Shown: positions 1 to 8,808, counted from the stretch's first letter. The stretch: DNA of 64,000 nucleotides from Thermoprotei archaeon (GCA_003650925.1 QMSP01000005.1:1-64000); one strand, 5' to 3'. Numbers and translations: made by a program. Notes: generated from the sequence alone by a model not told the origin.

Positions 1-149
1 CCAAGCCTTTCAGCCTCAGCCTTGGCTAAGGCCTCATTCACATCAACAACAGCCACCAGTCTCGCTTTATCCACCTTTGAGCGGAAGATCTCTGCATGTA
101 TTCTCCCTATTCTCCCCAAGCCTACAACAACCACTCCAATTCTTTTCAT
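1..149 (-). CDS. Gfo/Idh/MocA-family NAD(P)-dependent oxidoreductase, N-terminal fragment
   Basis: The reading frame starts with ATG at 149 and runs off the left edge, so only about 49 N-terminal residues are visible. They begin MKRIGVVVVGLGRIGRIHAE, which is the first beta strand and dinucleotide-binding glycine motif (GxGxxG) of Gfo/Idh/MocA dehydrogenases such as inositol 2-dehydrogenase and other sugar dehydrogenases. The second strand ends in VVDVNE, with the acidic residue that usually binds the adenosine ribose. The gene is divergent from the TIM-barrel gene at 305 and belongs by position to the sugar cluster. With IolB nearby an inositol dehydrogenase role is attractive, but the family has many substrates and the catalytic domain lies outside the window. 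Confidence 0.85.
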   Translation of the reverse strand, partial: MKRIGVVVVGLGRIGRIHAEIFRSKVDKARLVAVVDVNEALAKAEAERL

Positions 150-304
150 GCTTACACCAGGAGAAAATTTGACTGTTATTCTTTTAAAGATAGCCTATTC
201 AGCAAGACATATTTTTCCGAGTGAATATGCCATGTCTACTTTGCCAAAGGCTCAGTCAGATGGCTTAATAGAGAGGTAATAATATTGATCAGCGGGGCTC
301 AGCT

Positions 305-1120
305 ATGTTTAAGCTAAGTGCAGTATTAGCTCCACAAAGGCCTGAGGAGAGCTTGCTAGCTCTTAAGGATAAGATAGCCTACTTCAAAGATGTTGGTCTC
401 GAGGGCATTGAACCCTCAATTCCAGACCCATGGAGAATAGACATCAAAGCCCTCAGAGATATGGTTGATGAGTATGGGCTGAAGGTATCAGCAATAAGCA
501 CAGGCCTAGGATATGTATGGCATGGTTGGTCTCTTTCAAGTGGAAGTGAAGAGGTACGTAAAAAGGCTATTGAGGCCATTAAGAAGCACATTGAAAATGC
601 TCAAGAGCTAGGTGCTCCCGTCATAATAGGCTTGATTAGAGGATATGGAGAGGAGCCACTTGAAGCTTGTATGAGCAGGTTTAAGGAGAGCCTGAGGGAA
701 TGCATTGCCCACGCTGAAGACCATGGCATAACACTGCTCATTGAGCCCATCAATAGGTATGAGACTAGGCTCCTGAACAAGGTGGATGATGTGATTAAGC
801 TCATTAAGGAGATGGGGTCTGATAAATTGCGGCTTATGGTTGATACCTATCACATGAACATAGAGGAAAGAAATATAGGAGTAGCTCTGATGAGGTCACG
901 TAAGTACCTTGCATATGTGCACGTGGCTGATAACAACAGGCTGGCTCCTGGCTATGGACACGTAGACTTCAAGAGCATAATGGGGATCCTTAAGGAGATG
1001 GGGTATGATAGCTTCCTCTCACTTGAAATCCTTCCTTTCCCAGACTTCAGAAGGGCTATAAGAGATGGTGCTATATACTTAAGGATGCTGATGAAACTAC
1101 TGAGTAACAAATCATCCTAG
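305..1120 (+). CDS. Sugar isomerase/epimerase, xylose isomerase-like TIM barrel
   Basis: A 271-residue protein of the AP-endonuclease-2/xylose isomerase-like TIM-barrel superfamily, full length for the family. Likely metal ligands can be read along the barrel: Glu in LLIEPINRYET (about residue 147), Asp in LMVDTYHMN (about 180), His in AYVHVAD, and Glu near the C terminus in LSLEILP. The IEPINRYE motif is typical of tagatose/psicose 3-epimerases, hydroxypyruvate isomerases and keto-gluconate epimerases of the IolO type. It should interconvert a keto sugar, keto acid or uronate; the substrate cannot be read from sequence. It lies 51 bases before a second TIM-barrel gene and is probably cotranscribed with it. 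The start ATG has only a weak ribosome site and an AT-rich TATA-like stretch about 20-30 bases upstream. Confidence 0.85.
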   Translation: MFKLSAVLAPQRPEESLLALKDKIAYFKDVGLEGIEPSIPDPWRIDIKALRDMVDEYGLKVSAISTGLGYVWHGWSLSSGSEEVRKKAIEAIKKHIENAQELGAPVIIGLIRGYGEEPLEACMSRFKESLRECIAHAEDHGITLLIEPINRYETRLLNKVDDVIKLIKEMGSDKLRLMVDTYHMNIEERNIGVALMRSRKYLAYVHVADNNRLAPGYGHVDFKSIMGILKEMGYDSFLSLEILPFPDFRRAIRDGAIYLRMLMKLLSNKSS

Positions 1121-1171
1121 GCGCATTAAACTACTAATACTAACTATGCGTACTTTTCTCAGGAGGAGAAC

Positions 1172-2098
1172 ATGTTTGCAGTAGAGATTGATGTCAAAGG
1201 AATACCTGTGATAAGTACCTTCCCGTGGAGAATAGGCATAGTATTGTCCATGGCCTTTCCCCAAGTAATGAAGGACTCAGACTTTGAGAAAGCAGTGGAG
1301 TATGTTGTATCAGACCAATTCTTTGATGAAATCGAACTCCACATAGTGTCAAGAGAGCTCTGGGATAAAGTAAAGCCAAAGCTAGATGAGAGAGGAATTG
1401 AAGTGTACGCTGCTCTACAGCCTCACATCCTACGAGAAGGCCTTAATCTAAACTCCCTCAATGAAGATGAAAGAAGGAGAAGCTTGAAGAGGCTCAAGGA
1501 GCTGATAGAGGAAGCTCATGCTAGGGAGCTAAAAGTGGTAGCCATATGTTCAGGCAAGGACCCAGGCCCTGACAATAGGGCTAAGGCCCTCGAGGCCCTC
1601 AAGGAGTCGATTAAGGAGCTATGTGAGTTCTCCAAGGAAAGAGGTATTCACGTGCTCCTTGAGACCTTTGATAGAGATCATGATAAGAAGCTACTCTTAG
1701 GGCCACTTGAGGAAGCTGCTTCGTTGATGAGAGAGGTTAGAAAGAGCTACTCAAACGTAGGTCTGCTATGGGATCTAAGCCACGCTCCTCTTCTAAACGA
1801 GAAGCCTGACGACCTGTTCAAGTACCAGGACGTACTTGAACACATCCATCTTGGCTGTGCTAAAAGAGTAGACGAGAGATTGCTTGATACTCATCCAGTC
1901 TTCTACACCCCTGGCGCTATAAACGATGTACACGCTGTCAAGAAACTCATCTCCGTATTGAAGTCCATGAACTATCAAGGGATCATAACGCTTGAGGTGA
2001 AGCCTGAGGAGCATCAGACAAGCCTAGAGATAGTGAATGCTGCAAAGGGAGTAGTGATGCATGCTTATCAGCTATATCTCAGAGAAACTCTATCCTAG
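1172..2098 (+). CDS. Second TIM-barrel sugar isomerase/epimerase-like protein
   Basis: A 308-residue protein of the same TIM-barrel superfamily as its upstream neighbour but clearly diverged. Candidate metal ligands are Glu in LLETFDRD, Asp in LLWDLSHAP, His in EHIHLGC and Glu in ITLEVKPE, spaced as in the family. The start ATG at 1172 is preceded by a strong AGGAGGAG ribosome site at 1161-1168. The first 20 residues lie before the first predicted barrel strand (GIVLSMAFP) and are unusual for the family. The pair of TIM barrels followed by a hydroxyacid dehydrogenase suggests successive isomerisation and reduction steps of one carbohydrate. It does not carry recognisable IolE-specific sequence, so I do not assign it as inosose dehydratase. 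Confidence 0.75.
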   Translation: MFAVEIDVKGIPVISTFPWRIGIVLSMAFPQVMKDSDFEKAVEYVVSDQFFDEIELHIVSRELWDKVKPKLDERGIEVYAALQPHILREGLNLNSLNEDERRRSLKRLKELIEEAHARELKVVAICSGKDPGPDNRAKALEALKESIKELCEFSKERGIHVLLETFDRDHDKKLLLGPLEEAASLMREVRKSYSNVGLLWDLSHAPLLNEKPDDLFKYQDVLEHIHLGCAKRVDERLLDTHPVFYTPGAINDVHAVKKLISVLKSMNYQGIITLEVKPEEHQTSLEIVNAAKGVVMHAYQLYLRETLS

Positions 2099-2153
2099 AA
2101 TCAAAATTAAGCTTAATAATGCTACAAAAGCTTGATAGATAGTGGTGATAGAT

Positions 2154-3173
2154 ATGCCTAAGCCAAGGATATACGTGACCAGGAAGCTGCCATCAAAGGA
2201 AGCCATGGAGCTCCTCTACAGGTATTGTGAAGTTGACCTCAATCCATCTCCTCAGCCTCCAAGCAAGGAGGAGATAATTGAGCACGTGAAGGATAAAGAT
2301 GGCCTTCTATGCCTTCTTACTGATAAGATTGACAAAGAAGTGCTTGATGCTGCCCCTGGTCTAAAGGTTGTCAGCACTTATAGCGTGGGATTTGACCACA
2401 TTGACGTGGAGGAGTGTACACGAAGAGGCATATACGTGACGAATACTCCTGGCGTCCTGACCGAAGCTGTAGGTGAGCTGACATGGGCTCTCATATTAGC
2501 CATCACGAGGAGAATAGTTGAGGCTGATAGAGAGGTCAGGGAGGGTAGATGGAGAATAGGCTGGGCTCCAGACTATATGTTGGGCATGGAGCTAAGAGGC
2601 AAAGTGCTAGGGATCGTGGGCCTCGGCAGAATAGGATCAGTAGTGGCCAGGATAGCCAAAGGCTTCGACATGAGGATAATCTATTACGATAAGGAGAGAA
2701 AGCCTGATCTGGAGCTTCTGCTAGGGGCTGAGTATAGGCCACTTGATGAGCTGCTTAAGGAAGCTGACATAGTGACCCTCCACGTACCGCTCACAAAGGA
2801 GACGTATCACCTCATCGGGGAGAGGGAGCTTAAGCTCATGAAGCCCACTGCGTACTTGATAAACACTGCTCGAGGTGCTATTGTTGATACAGAGGCATTA
2901 GTCAAAGCCTTGAAGGAGGGATGGATAGCTGGAGCCGCTCTAGATGTCTTCGAGCAGGAGCCCTTGCCTGCGGATCATCCATTGACCAAGCTTAAGAACG
3001 TCGTACTGGTCCCCCACATAGGTAGTGCCACGTATGAAGCAAGGAAGGCTATGGCAGATATAGCGGTTGAGAACCTGCTCGCAGTGTTCAAGGGTAAAAG
3101 GCCTAGGTACCTAGTGAATCCAGAAGTCATGAAGATAAGGCCCCTGGAGAAAGTCAAAATGATTGAGGAGTAG
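2154..3173 (+). CDS. gyaR: Glyoxylate/hydroxypyruvate reductase (D-2-hydroxyacid dehydrogenase)
   Basis: A D-isomer specific 2-hydroxyacid dehydrogenase that reduces glyoxylate or hydroxypyruvate with NAD(P)H. The protein has the split substrate-binding domain, the Rossmann motif VGLGRIGS near residue 150, and the catalytic triad: Arg in NTARGAIVD, Glu in FEQEPL and His in VPHIGSA. Length (339 residues) is normal. I chose ATG 2154 over GTG 2142 because the protein then begins MPKPRIYVTRKLP like other archaeal GyaR proteins, and GGTGAT lies just before it. The gene follows the TIM barrels and its stop codon directly abuts the stop of the convergent glycerate kinase gene, so hydroxypyruvate to glycerate to 2-phosphoglycerate can be run from this locus. 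Confidence 0.9.
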   Translation: MPKPRIYVTRKLPSKEAMELLYRYCEVDLNPSPQPPSKEEIIEHVKDKDGLLCLLTDKIDKEVLDAAPGLKVVSTYSVGFDHIDVEECTRRGIYVTNTPGVLTEAVGELTWALILAITRRIVEADREVREGRWRIGWAPDYMLGMELRGKVLGIVGLGRIGSVVARIAKGFDMRIIYYDKERKPDLELLLGAEYRPLDELLKEADIVTLHVPLTKETYHLIGERELKLMKPTAYLINTARGAIVDTEALVKALKEGWIAGAALDVFEQEPLPADHPLTKLKNVVLVPHIGSATYEARKAMADIAVENLLAVFKGKRPRYLVNPEVMKIRPLEKVKMIEE

Positions 3174-4571
3174 CTACACATAGATGAGCACTGTGAGGTC
3201 ATTGACATTAGTGCCCGTAGGTCCTGTGAATATTAAACTCCTTCCTAATTCTTTGAAGAAGGAGTAGCTGTCATGCTTCAACAGATAGTGCATAGGGCTT
3301 AATCCTCTTCTCTCAGCCTCATCAACCGTAAGCCAATCCACTATGGCTCCAGCCGCGTCGCTATTGCCATCAATGCCATCGGTACCTATGGAGGCTATGG
3401 CTATGCCCTTGAGTCTCCTTATGTTCATTGAGGCTGAGAGCACTAGTTCTTGATTTCTTCCACCTTTGCCCTTACCATACTCCTCTAGGGTGACTGTAGT
3501 CTCTCCTCCCATTAATAGCACACATGGCTTATCAAGAGGCTGTCCTTGATGATAGAGATGTCTAGCTATCGAGGCTATGACTCTTCCAACCTCCCTAGCC
3601 TCTCCCTCAAGATACGATGTAAGCACAAGAGGCTTGAGGCCAAGCTCTCTGGCTCTCCTCTCCATGGCCTCTAACGATATGGTGTTGCTAGCCACTATGA
3701 AGTTATATACCTTTTTGAAGATATCATCTCCTGGCTTGGGATTCTCCTCTATCTCGCCCCTAACCCCTCGCTCAATTATCTCGAGTACTTTTCCTGGAAC
3801 TTCATGCTTTACACCGTACTTCTCCAAGACATCCATCGCATCCTTAAATGTTGACTTATCAGGAGCTGTAGGCCCTGAGGCTATGACATCCAAGTCATCT
3901 CCTACTACATCGGATATTATCAGGGATATCACTGTGGCGGGATGTGCAAGTCTAGCTAGCTTCCCTCCTTTGAGCAACTCCACATGCTTCCTGATAGTAT
4001 TGACCTCATGTATTGTAGCCCCTGACTTGAGGAGGACACGGGTTAGCTCCTGCACATCATCGACAGAGAGCTCCTCACGCGGAAGACATAATAGGGCTGA
4101 TCCTCCTCCCGATATCAGACATAGCACCAAGTCCCTTGAATCAGCCTCTTTGACAAGTTCCATTATCCTCTTAGCGTGTCTGATGTTTTCTTTTGAGGGT
4201 ATAGGATGGCTTCCTTCGACGAGCTCTATCCTACTCACTCTTGGCTTAGGCGTTCCCTTAGGAATTATCACAATGCCTTTACTAATCCTATCATTAAGAA
4301 CTTCTTCGAGGGCCTTAGCCATGCCTCCACAAGCTTTTCCTGCTCCTACGACGTAGACATTGTCTATTCCATCAAGTTCTATTCTGAAGTCCAATATCTC
4401 CAGAGAGTCTTGGGTCATCTTGATAGCCCTCTTGACGGAGATGTAGGGATCTGCAGCCTTTAGCCCCTCCTCTAGAAGTTGTAGGGTCATATGCCGCGCT
4501 TTTCTACACAATGGATCCCCTACGTCAAGCAACTCTCCAGCATTCTTTATCAGCTGAAAGACGCCTTTCAT
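3174..4571 (-). CDS. D-glycerate 2-kinase, MOFRL family
   Basis: Phosphorylates D-glycerate to 2-phosphoglycerate, feeding glycolysis. The protein has the N-terminal GckA/DUF4147 domain with VYVVGAGKACGGMA (about 73-86), the GSHPIPS and SGGGSALLCLP motifs, and a C-terminal MOFRL domain with GGRNQELVL and SIGTDGIDGNSDAAGA. Length (465 residues) matches archaeal and TtuD-type glycerate 2-kinases. The ATG at 4571 is preferred to a TTG one codon upstream. It is convergent with the hydroxypyruvate reductase gene with no spacer: the two stop codons form the palindrome TAGCTA. The product of the reductase would be its substrate. Confidence 0.93.
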   Translation of the reverse strand: MKGVFQLIKNAGELLDVGDPLCRKARHMTLQLLEEGLKAADPYISVKRAIKMTQDSLEILDFRIELDGIDNVYVVGAGKACGGMAKALEEVLNDRISKGIVIIPKGTPKPRVSRIELVEGSHPIPSKENIRHAKRIMELVKEADSRDLVLCLISGGGSALLCLPREELSVDDVQELTRVLLKSGATIHEVNTIRKHVELLKGGKLARLAHPATVISLIISDVVGDDLDVIASGPTAPDKSTFKDAMDVLEKYGVKHEVPGKVLEIIERGVRGEIEENPKPGDDIFKKVYNFIVASNTISLEAMERRARELGLKPLVLTSYLEGEAREVGRVIASIARHLYHQGQPLDKPCVLLMGGETTVTLEEYGKGKGGRNQELVLSASMNIRRLKGIAIASIGTDGIDGNSDAAGAIVDWLTVDEAERRGLSPMHYLLKHDSYSFFKELGRSLIFTGPTGTNVNDLTVLIYV

Positions 4572-4692
4572 CAAATCATCTATCCAATATGCGAGAGTAT
4601 AAGCCTTCTGTCAGCAAACTAGCTGTTTTAGCTGATGCAATTATGAACTCATATTTACTTAGTTCTCTACATAAATACTGAGGTGTGGCGAT

Positions 4693-5508
4693 ATGTCTGT
4701 AGTAGGCAAGTATTTACGCTTAGGAAGGATATTCAGGAGAAGCACAAAGCGTACTGTTATAATAGCGCTTGACCATGGAAGAAGACATGGCCCAATAAAG
4801 GGCATAGAGGATCTAAGAGCTACTGTGTCCAAGGTACTTCAAGCTGATGTTGATGCTGTAATGGTCACCATAGGGATGATAAGACATGTATATGATGAAG
4901 TTGCAGGCCGAGCAGCACTCATAGCTAGAATTGATGGAACAGGAACCATTAAAGGTCCTGACCCCACTGATGATCGCCTAATAGCCTCTATTGAGAGAGC
5001 TATCAAACTTGGTGCTGACGCGGTCTCCATAATGGTATACATAGGCTCTAGAAATGAAGCCGCACTTCTGGAGAAGATGGGCATTGTTGCAGAGAGCTGT
5101 GATGAATATGGAATGCCTCTTCTAGCCGAGATAATACCATCTAAGCCATTCATAAAGGAGCCGTATGCTCCAGAGAGCGTAGCCTACTGCTCTAGAATAG
5201 GAGCTGAATATGGAGCTGATGTCATAAAGACCTATTATACAGGCGACCCCAAGAGCTTTAGAGAAGTTACCTCTAGGGTTCCAGTTCCAATAGTAGTTCT
5301 GGGAGGCCCAAGAAAGGAGACCATAAGAGAGGTTCTCGAGATGGTTAAGGGTTCCATCGAGGGAGGAGGCAGTGGAGTGGCCATAGGCAGGAATGTATTT
5401 CAGTTTGATGACCCAACAGCTATGGCCCAAGCCATAGTTGAGATAGTGCATAAAAATAGAGGCGTGAAGGAAGTTATGGAAAGCATTCTTGGCATGAAAC
5501 AGGGCTAG
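4693..5508 (+). CDS. DhnA/FbaB-type class I aldolase
   Basis: A 271-residue (beta/alpha)8 class I aldolase of the archaeal fructose-bisphosphate aldolase (DhnA, COG1830) family, which also contains aminodideoxy-heptulosonate synthase and LsrF. Visible landmarks are the IALDHGRRHGP motif near residue 27, the Schiff-base lysine in DVIKTYYTGD near residue 178, and the phosphate-binding GGPRKET and GVAIGRNVFQ segments near the C terminus. It could be the housekeeping fructose-bisphosphate aldolase, but its place between glycerate kinase and IolB suggests a dedicated aldolase that splits a phosphorylated keto sugar acid to dihydroxyacetone phosphate plus an aldehyde. A ribosome site (GAGGTGTGG) precedes the ATG. 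Its stop overlaps the convergent iolB stop at CTAG 5505-5508. Confidence 0.87.
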   Translation: MSVVGKYLRLGRIFRRSTKRTVIIALDHGRRHGPIKGIEDLRATVSKVLQADVDAVMVTIGMIRHVYDEVAGRAALIARIDGTGTIKGPDPTDDRLIASIERAIKLGADAVSIMVYIGSRNEAALLEKMGIVAESCDEYGMPLLAEIIPSKPFIKEPYAPESVAYCSRIGAEYGADVIKTYYTGDPKSFREVTSRVPVPIVVLGGPRKETIREVLEMVKGSIEGGGSGVAIGRNVFQFDDPTAMAQAIVEIVHKNRGVKEVMESILGMKQG

Positions 5509-6272
5509 CTCATGACTTGAAACGCAGGATCTACCCTCCAAGCACCATAGCGTCGGTCCTCAAAAGCCCTTCTAGCGCTTATGATCCAGAGATATTTCAT
5601 CTCAAAGCCTGGAGCCACTACATTAGGATGATATCCTCTGGGAATGACTACAAGGCTATTCTCCCTCACTATGAACACCTTTGCCTTGTCTAGAGTCTCA
5701 TATACAAACTGTATTCCAAAACCAGGCGAAGGTAGTTCGTAGAATATGTAGACCTCCTCCATGAGATCGCCATGCTCATGAGGAGGCCAGCTTGACCAGT
5801 TCCCTGCCTTCACCCATGTATAGCCAGCAATGAGCCTAGCAGCTTTTATGTTATCGCCAATAACAGTTATCACCTCACGGAAGTAAGTATCCTTTCCAAC
5901 AGACTTTCTCAGACCAGGATCCCTAAGTACTTCATCTATTCTTATCACCTCAGAGAAAGTCTCTATAGGGCTAGGAGCACAAGCTACTATGGCTCTCACA
6001 GAAGTCCTAGCTCTAAAGCTGGCTTTAGCGTCAGGGCCAAGGAATACCACATCATGAACACCTAGGACATAATTCTTCCTCTCGAGGGCTGTCTCAAGAC
6101 TTCCTTTGAGGATAAAGACTGCACTCTCCTTTTCCTTGAATGTTATTTCCATGGATTCCCCCTCGCCTAAGCTTAGTGAATATACCTCAAGATATTCGAG
6201 CTCTGAATTTGCTGGTGATACCAATGGTCTTAGGCCCTTCATATTCCAGTCGATGATTAGATGCTCGATCAC
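5505..6272 (-). CDS. iolB: 5-deoxy-glucuronate isomerase IolB
   Basis: A bicupin of the KduI/IolB family that converts 5-deoxy-glucuronate to 5-dehydro-2-deoxy-gluconate in myo-inositol breakdown. The C-terminal cupin is diagnostic: GNWSSWPPHEHGD followed by EEVYIF gives the His-His-Glu metal ligands, and RGYHPNVVAPGFEMKYLWI gives the last histidine and the IolB signature. About 255 residues, slightly shorter than bacterial IolB. The first ATG would cut the N-terminal strand, so a GTG is used; GTG 6272 is chosen because GAGGTGAT (6277-6284) sits 4 bases before it, though GTG 6281 is possible. It follows the FGGY kinase gene (stop 6283), so the two are translationally close. IolB is rare in archaea as far as I know. 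Confidence 0.87.
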   Translation of the reverse strand: MIEHLIIDWNMKGLRPLVSPANSELEYLEVYSLSLGEGESMEITFKEKESAVFILKGSLETALERKNYVLGVHDVVFLGPDAKASFRARTSVRAIVACAPSPIETFSEVIRIDEVLRDPGLRKSVGKDTYFREVITVIGDNIKAARLIAGYTWVKAGNWSSWPPHEHGDLMEEVYIFYELPSPGFGIQFVYETLDKAKVFIVRENSLVVIPRGYHPNVVAPGFEMKYLWIISARRAFEDRRYGAWRVDPAFQVMS

Positions 6273-6282
6273 CACTATCACC

Positions 6283-7809
6283 TCATGTCAAGGGATTCAA
6301 TAGCCGAAAGCTCCCCTCAAGTATGGAGTATATCTCTCTATATCTCTTATATATCTCTTGATAGACTTTGCTCAAGGCTGGATCAGGCTTGTACACCTTG
6401 GCTATATGGACCATCTCTTCAGTAGCCTTTTCAATAGAGCTATGTAGCTTGGCTCCTATGGCGGCTAGTATGGCTGCACCTAGGCTCGTAGCTGCTATTA
6501 TTCTAGGTACAGCTATCTCTCTCCTCAACACACTGGCCTTTATGATGTTCCATAGTTCACTTCTGGCCTCACCACCTGTCATGGTAATCCTCCTTACTTC
6601 CACCTTCATTTCCTCCAGTATTTCGAATACCTCAGCATACTGAAGAGCTATGCCCTCAAGTATGGCTCTAATAAAGTGCGCCTTGGTGTGTCCATGAGTT
6701 ATCCCAATGAATACTCCCTTGGCCATAGGATTGAACTTAGGCGCTCTTGCTCCCCATAGGTAGGGATAGTAGAAGAGACCATCAGCTCCAGGCGATATCT
6801 TTGTGGCCATACTGACCATCAGTTCATAAGGCGACTTTCCCTTTCTAGAGGCTTCTTCAACCTCTTTTTCACAGAAGACATCTCTAAACCACCTTAATGA
6901 GCCACCTGTGGCATTCACGGTTATTTCATACTCCCAAGTCCTTGGAACGACATGGATACACATCGGGAACCTAGCCTTGGGGTCTGGCCTAGGCTCCTTG
7001 AGAGGCACCTCGAAACAAGTCCCTGTGCCTGTCCCTATGTTTATATAGCCTTCAGCTATAGCCCCAGCTCCAAGGGCTTCGCATGGTCTATCTCCACCTC
7101 CAATTATGACAGGAATCCCCTTCCTAAGCCCTGTAGCTGATGAAGCCTCTGCTGTGACCTCTCCTACTACATCACAAGAGTTCATGAGTTGAGGAAGGAT
7201 TGAAATAGGAATTCCCATGTCCTCACATAACTCCTCAGACCACTCCATTTTCCTTATATCTAAGAGCATGGTTCTTGAAGCCATACTATAGTCTGTAGCC
7301 ATCTCTCCTGTTAGCTTGTACGCTATGAAGTCCTTGCAGAATAATATTTTATGAATTCTGTTGAAGACATGGGGCATCTCCTCTTTAAGCCACAAGAGCC
7401 TCAGAGCCGAGTATATATGCTCTATGGGCAATCCCGTAATCTCCAATATCCTAGCTGTTGTCAGCTTCATCTTCACCATGCTGGCTTGTCTCAACGTCCT
7501 CCTGTCAAGCCAAATTATGCTTCTGGTTAATATATTCCCTTCAACGTCAAGGGGGACGAAGGCTTCTCTCTGTGATGTAATTGAAACAGCTTCTACATCC
7601 TCTGCTCTTATCTTCCTTAATACTTCTCTTAGGCATTCAACTACTGCTCTCCACCAGTCCATGGGATCTTGCTCAGCCCAGTCGATTCTCGGCCGATATA
7701 TGGGGTAGCTTTTCGCTCTTTCAATCACTAGCTCTCCATCAAGTCCATAGATTGCCACTTTGCATCCTTCAGTGCCCAGGTCTATCCCCATTACGAAAGG
7801 AGGCCTCAA
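6283..7809 (-). CDS. FGGY-family carbohydrate kinase
   Basis: A 508-residue two-domain sugar kinase with the actin-like ATPase fold. The N-terminal phosphate loop is GIDLGTEGCKVAIY, followed by SITSQREAFVPLD and IIWLDRR; the second domain holds IIGGGDRPCEALGAGAI, the NIGTGT segment that contacts ATP, and the FGGY-signature region MTGGEARSELWNIIKASVLRREI. The catalytic Asp is that of GGGDRP. Best related to xylulokinase-like enzymes, but the substrate is open. Directly upstream of iolB in the same operon, it may replace the usual PfkB-type kinase IolC and phosphorylate 5-dehydro-2-deoxy-gluconate. TTG 7809 is chosen as start because GAGGGGG lies 5 bases before it; ATG 7791 would remove the first residues of the phosphate-loop strand. 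Confidence 0.9.
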   Translation of the reverse strand: MRPPFVMGIDLGTEGCKVAIYGLDGELVIERAKSYPIYRPRIDWAEQDPMDWWRAVVECLREVLRKIRAEDVEAVSITSQREAFVPLDVEGNILTRSIIWLDRRTLRQASMVKMKLTTARILEITGLPIEHIYSALRLLWLKEEMPHVFNRIHKILFCKDFIAYKLTGEMATDYSMASRTMLLDIRKMEWSEELCEDMGIPISILPQLMNSCDVVGEVTAEASSATGLRKGIPVIIGGGDRPCEALGAGAIAEGYINIGTGTGTCFEVPLKEPRPDPKARFPMCIHVVPRTWEYEITVNATGGSLRWFRDVFCEKEVEEASRKGKSPYELMVSMATKISPGADGLFYYPYLWGARAPKFNPMAKGVFIGITHGHTKAHFIRAILEGIALQYAEVFEILEEMKVEVRRITMTGGEARSELWNIIKASVLRREIAVPRIIAATSLGAAILAAIGAKLHSSIEKATEEMVHIAKVYKPDPALSKVYQEIYKRYREIYSILEGSFRLLNPLT

Positions 7810-8046
7810 TATAGCCCCCTCTATATCTGACCCATATATTCTCTATACTCTTTTCCTAATGACATCATATGTTATCATTAGAGATCTGATAATGAAAAGT
7901 TACTGCATCATCATACATTACTATACCTGTAATTGTAGCACAAAGTATATAGGTCTCTACAGTGATTTACATGTCAGGCCTCAGGAGGGATAGGTCTGCT
8001 GAGAGAGGAGGCGGAAGAGAAACCGTTCATCATAGAACTCCCCATA

Positions 8047-8808
8047 ATGACCAAGTCGTCTCCAAAGAGACTCATATACTTCCTAGCTTTCGAGTCATCA
8101 CCCTCCTTAAGGCTTCTAGAGGAGTTCATCAGAGGACTTAGGAGGTCAAGAGTTAGGATCCTCAGCCTCTCTGTCACCCGACGAGCCAACTCCATGACGG
8201 TAATGGCAATACTCGATTTCAGTGAGAGCTTCATAAGGCCTGAGACCCTGCTACATGGCTTTGGGTCTATGGATGGTATAAAGAGGATTAGTGGGGGAAT
8301 AAAACGCGCTGGAGAGCTGGCTTCTCCTCCCTTCAAAGTAGAGATAAGAGCTTTGGATGAGAAACTCATGTTCTGGAGAGAGGAATGGTTAAGTGAGGTA
8401 GTTATTGAGGTGGACAGGACTCTGGGGACTGGAGGTAAGGCCATACTATATCACCTGGGCTACTCTGAGGGAAGGAGATCCTTGAGAAGGATCTTGAAAG
8501 GGCTAGTCTCCTCAAGTCTCCGAGAAATTCTTGATGTAGCTCTTGAAATGCTCAGAGACTTAGGATGGCTATCGGACTATAAGATACTAGATTTGAATGA
8601 GGAGAAGCCCTCAGCTACCATTAGGTTATGGGGTCTTGTTGAATGCTGTAGAGGTAGTGGAGGGGCACCTTTCACAAAAGGCTTCTTATCATCAATTATA
8701 GAACATACGACCAAGGCAGAAGTATCGTTAACCGAAGTGCGTTGTGTGTCTAGAGGAGATCCTTGGTGTGAATTCACTTTTAAGCCTAGGACTAGGCTAG
8801 GAAAGTGA
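8047..8808 (+). CDS. V4R (4-vinyl reductase) domain protein
   Basis: The C-terminal half (from about residue 125) is a V4R domain, a small-molecule binding fold shared with bacteriochlorophyll 4-vinyl reductases, XylR-type regulators and TRAPP Bet3. It shows the conserved pattern VECC..GSGGAPFTKGFL followed by VRCVSRGDPWCEF with the paired cysteines. The N-terminal half (RLIYFLAFESSPSLRLLEEF) resembles an ACT-like sensory fold. Probably a ligand-sensing protein, function unknown. The start is uncertain: ATG 8047 has no ribosome site, while the frame stays open upstream and a strong AGGAGGG (7983-7989) is followed 6 bases later by CTG 7996, with a TATA-like sequence near 7943. The true N terminus may therefore be 17 residues longer. 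Confidence 0.75.
   Translation: MTKSSPKRLIYFLAFESSPSLRLLEEFIRGLRRSRVRILSLSVTRRANSMTVMAILDFSESFIRPETLLHGFGSMDGIKRISGGIKRAGELASPPFKVEIRALDEKLMFWREEWLSEVVIEVDRTLGTGGKAILYHLGYSEGRRSLRRILKGLVSSSLREILDVALEMLRDLGWLSDYKILDLNEEKPSATIRLWGLVECCRGSGGAPFTKGFLSSIIEHTTKAEVSLTEVRCVSRGDPWCEFTFKPRTRLGK

Noticed and set aside
3577-4356. Long plus-strand open frame (259 codons) inside the glycerate kinase gene
   Set aside because: It is antisense to a well-supported gene, Ser/Thr-rich in the way shadow frames are in this genome, and has no family features.
7810-7995. Plus-strand open frame 7760-7993 between the FGGY kinase and V4R genes
   Set aside because: It begins as the antisense of the kinase start, and the rest is AT-rich with Tyr/Cys-rich nonsense-like translation; no promoter fits.
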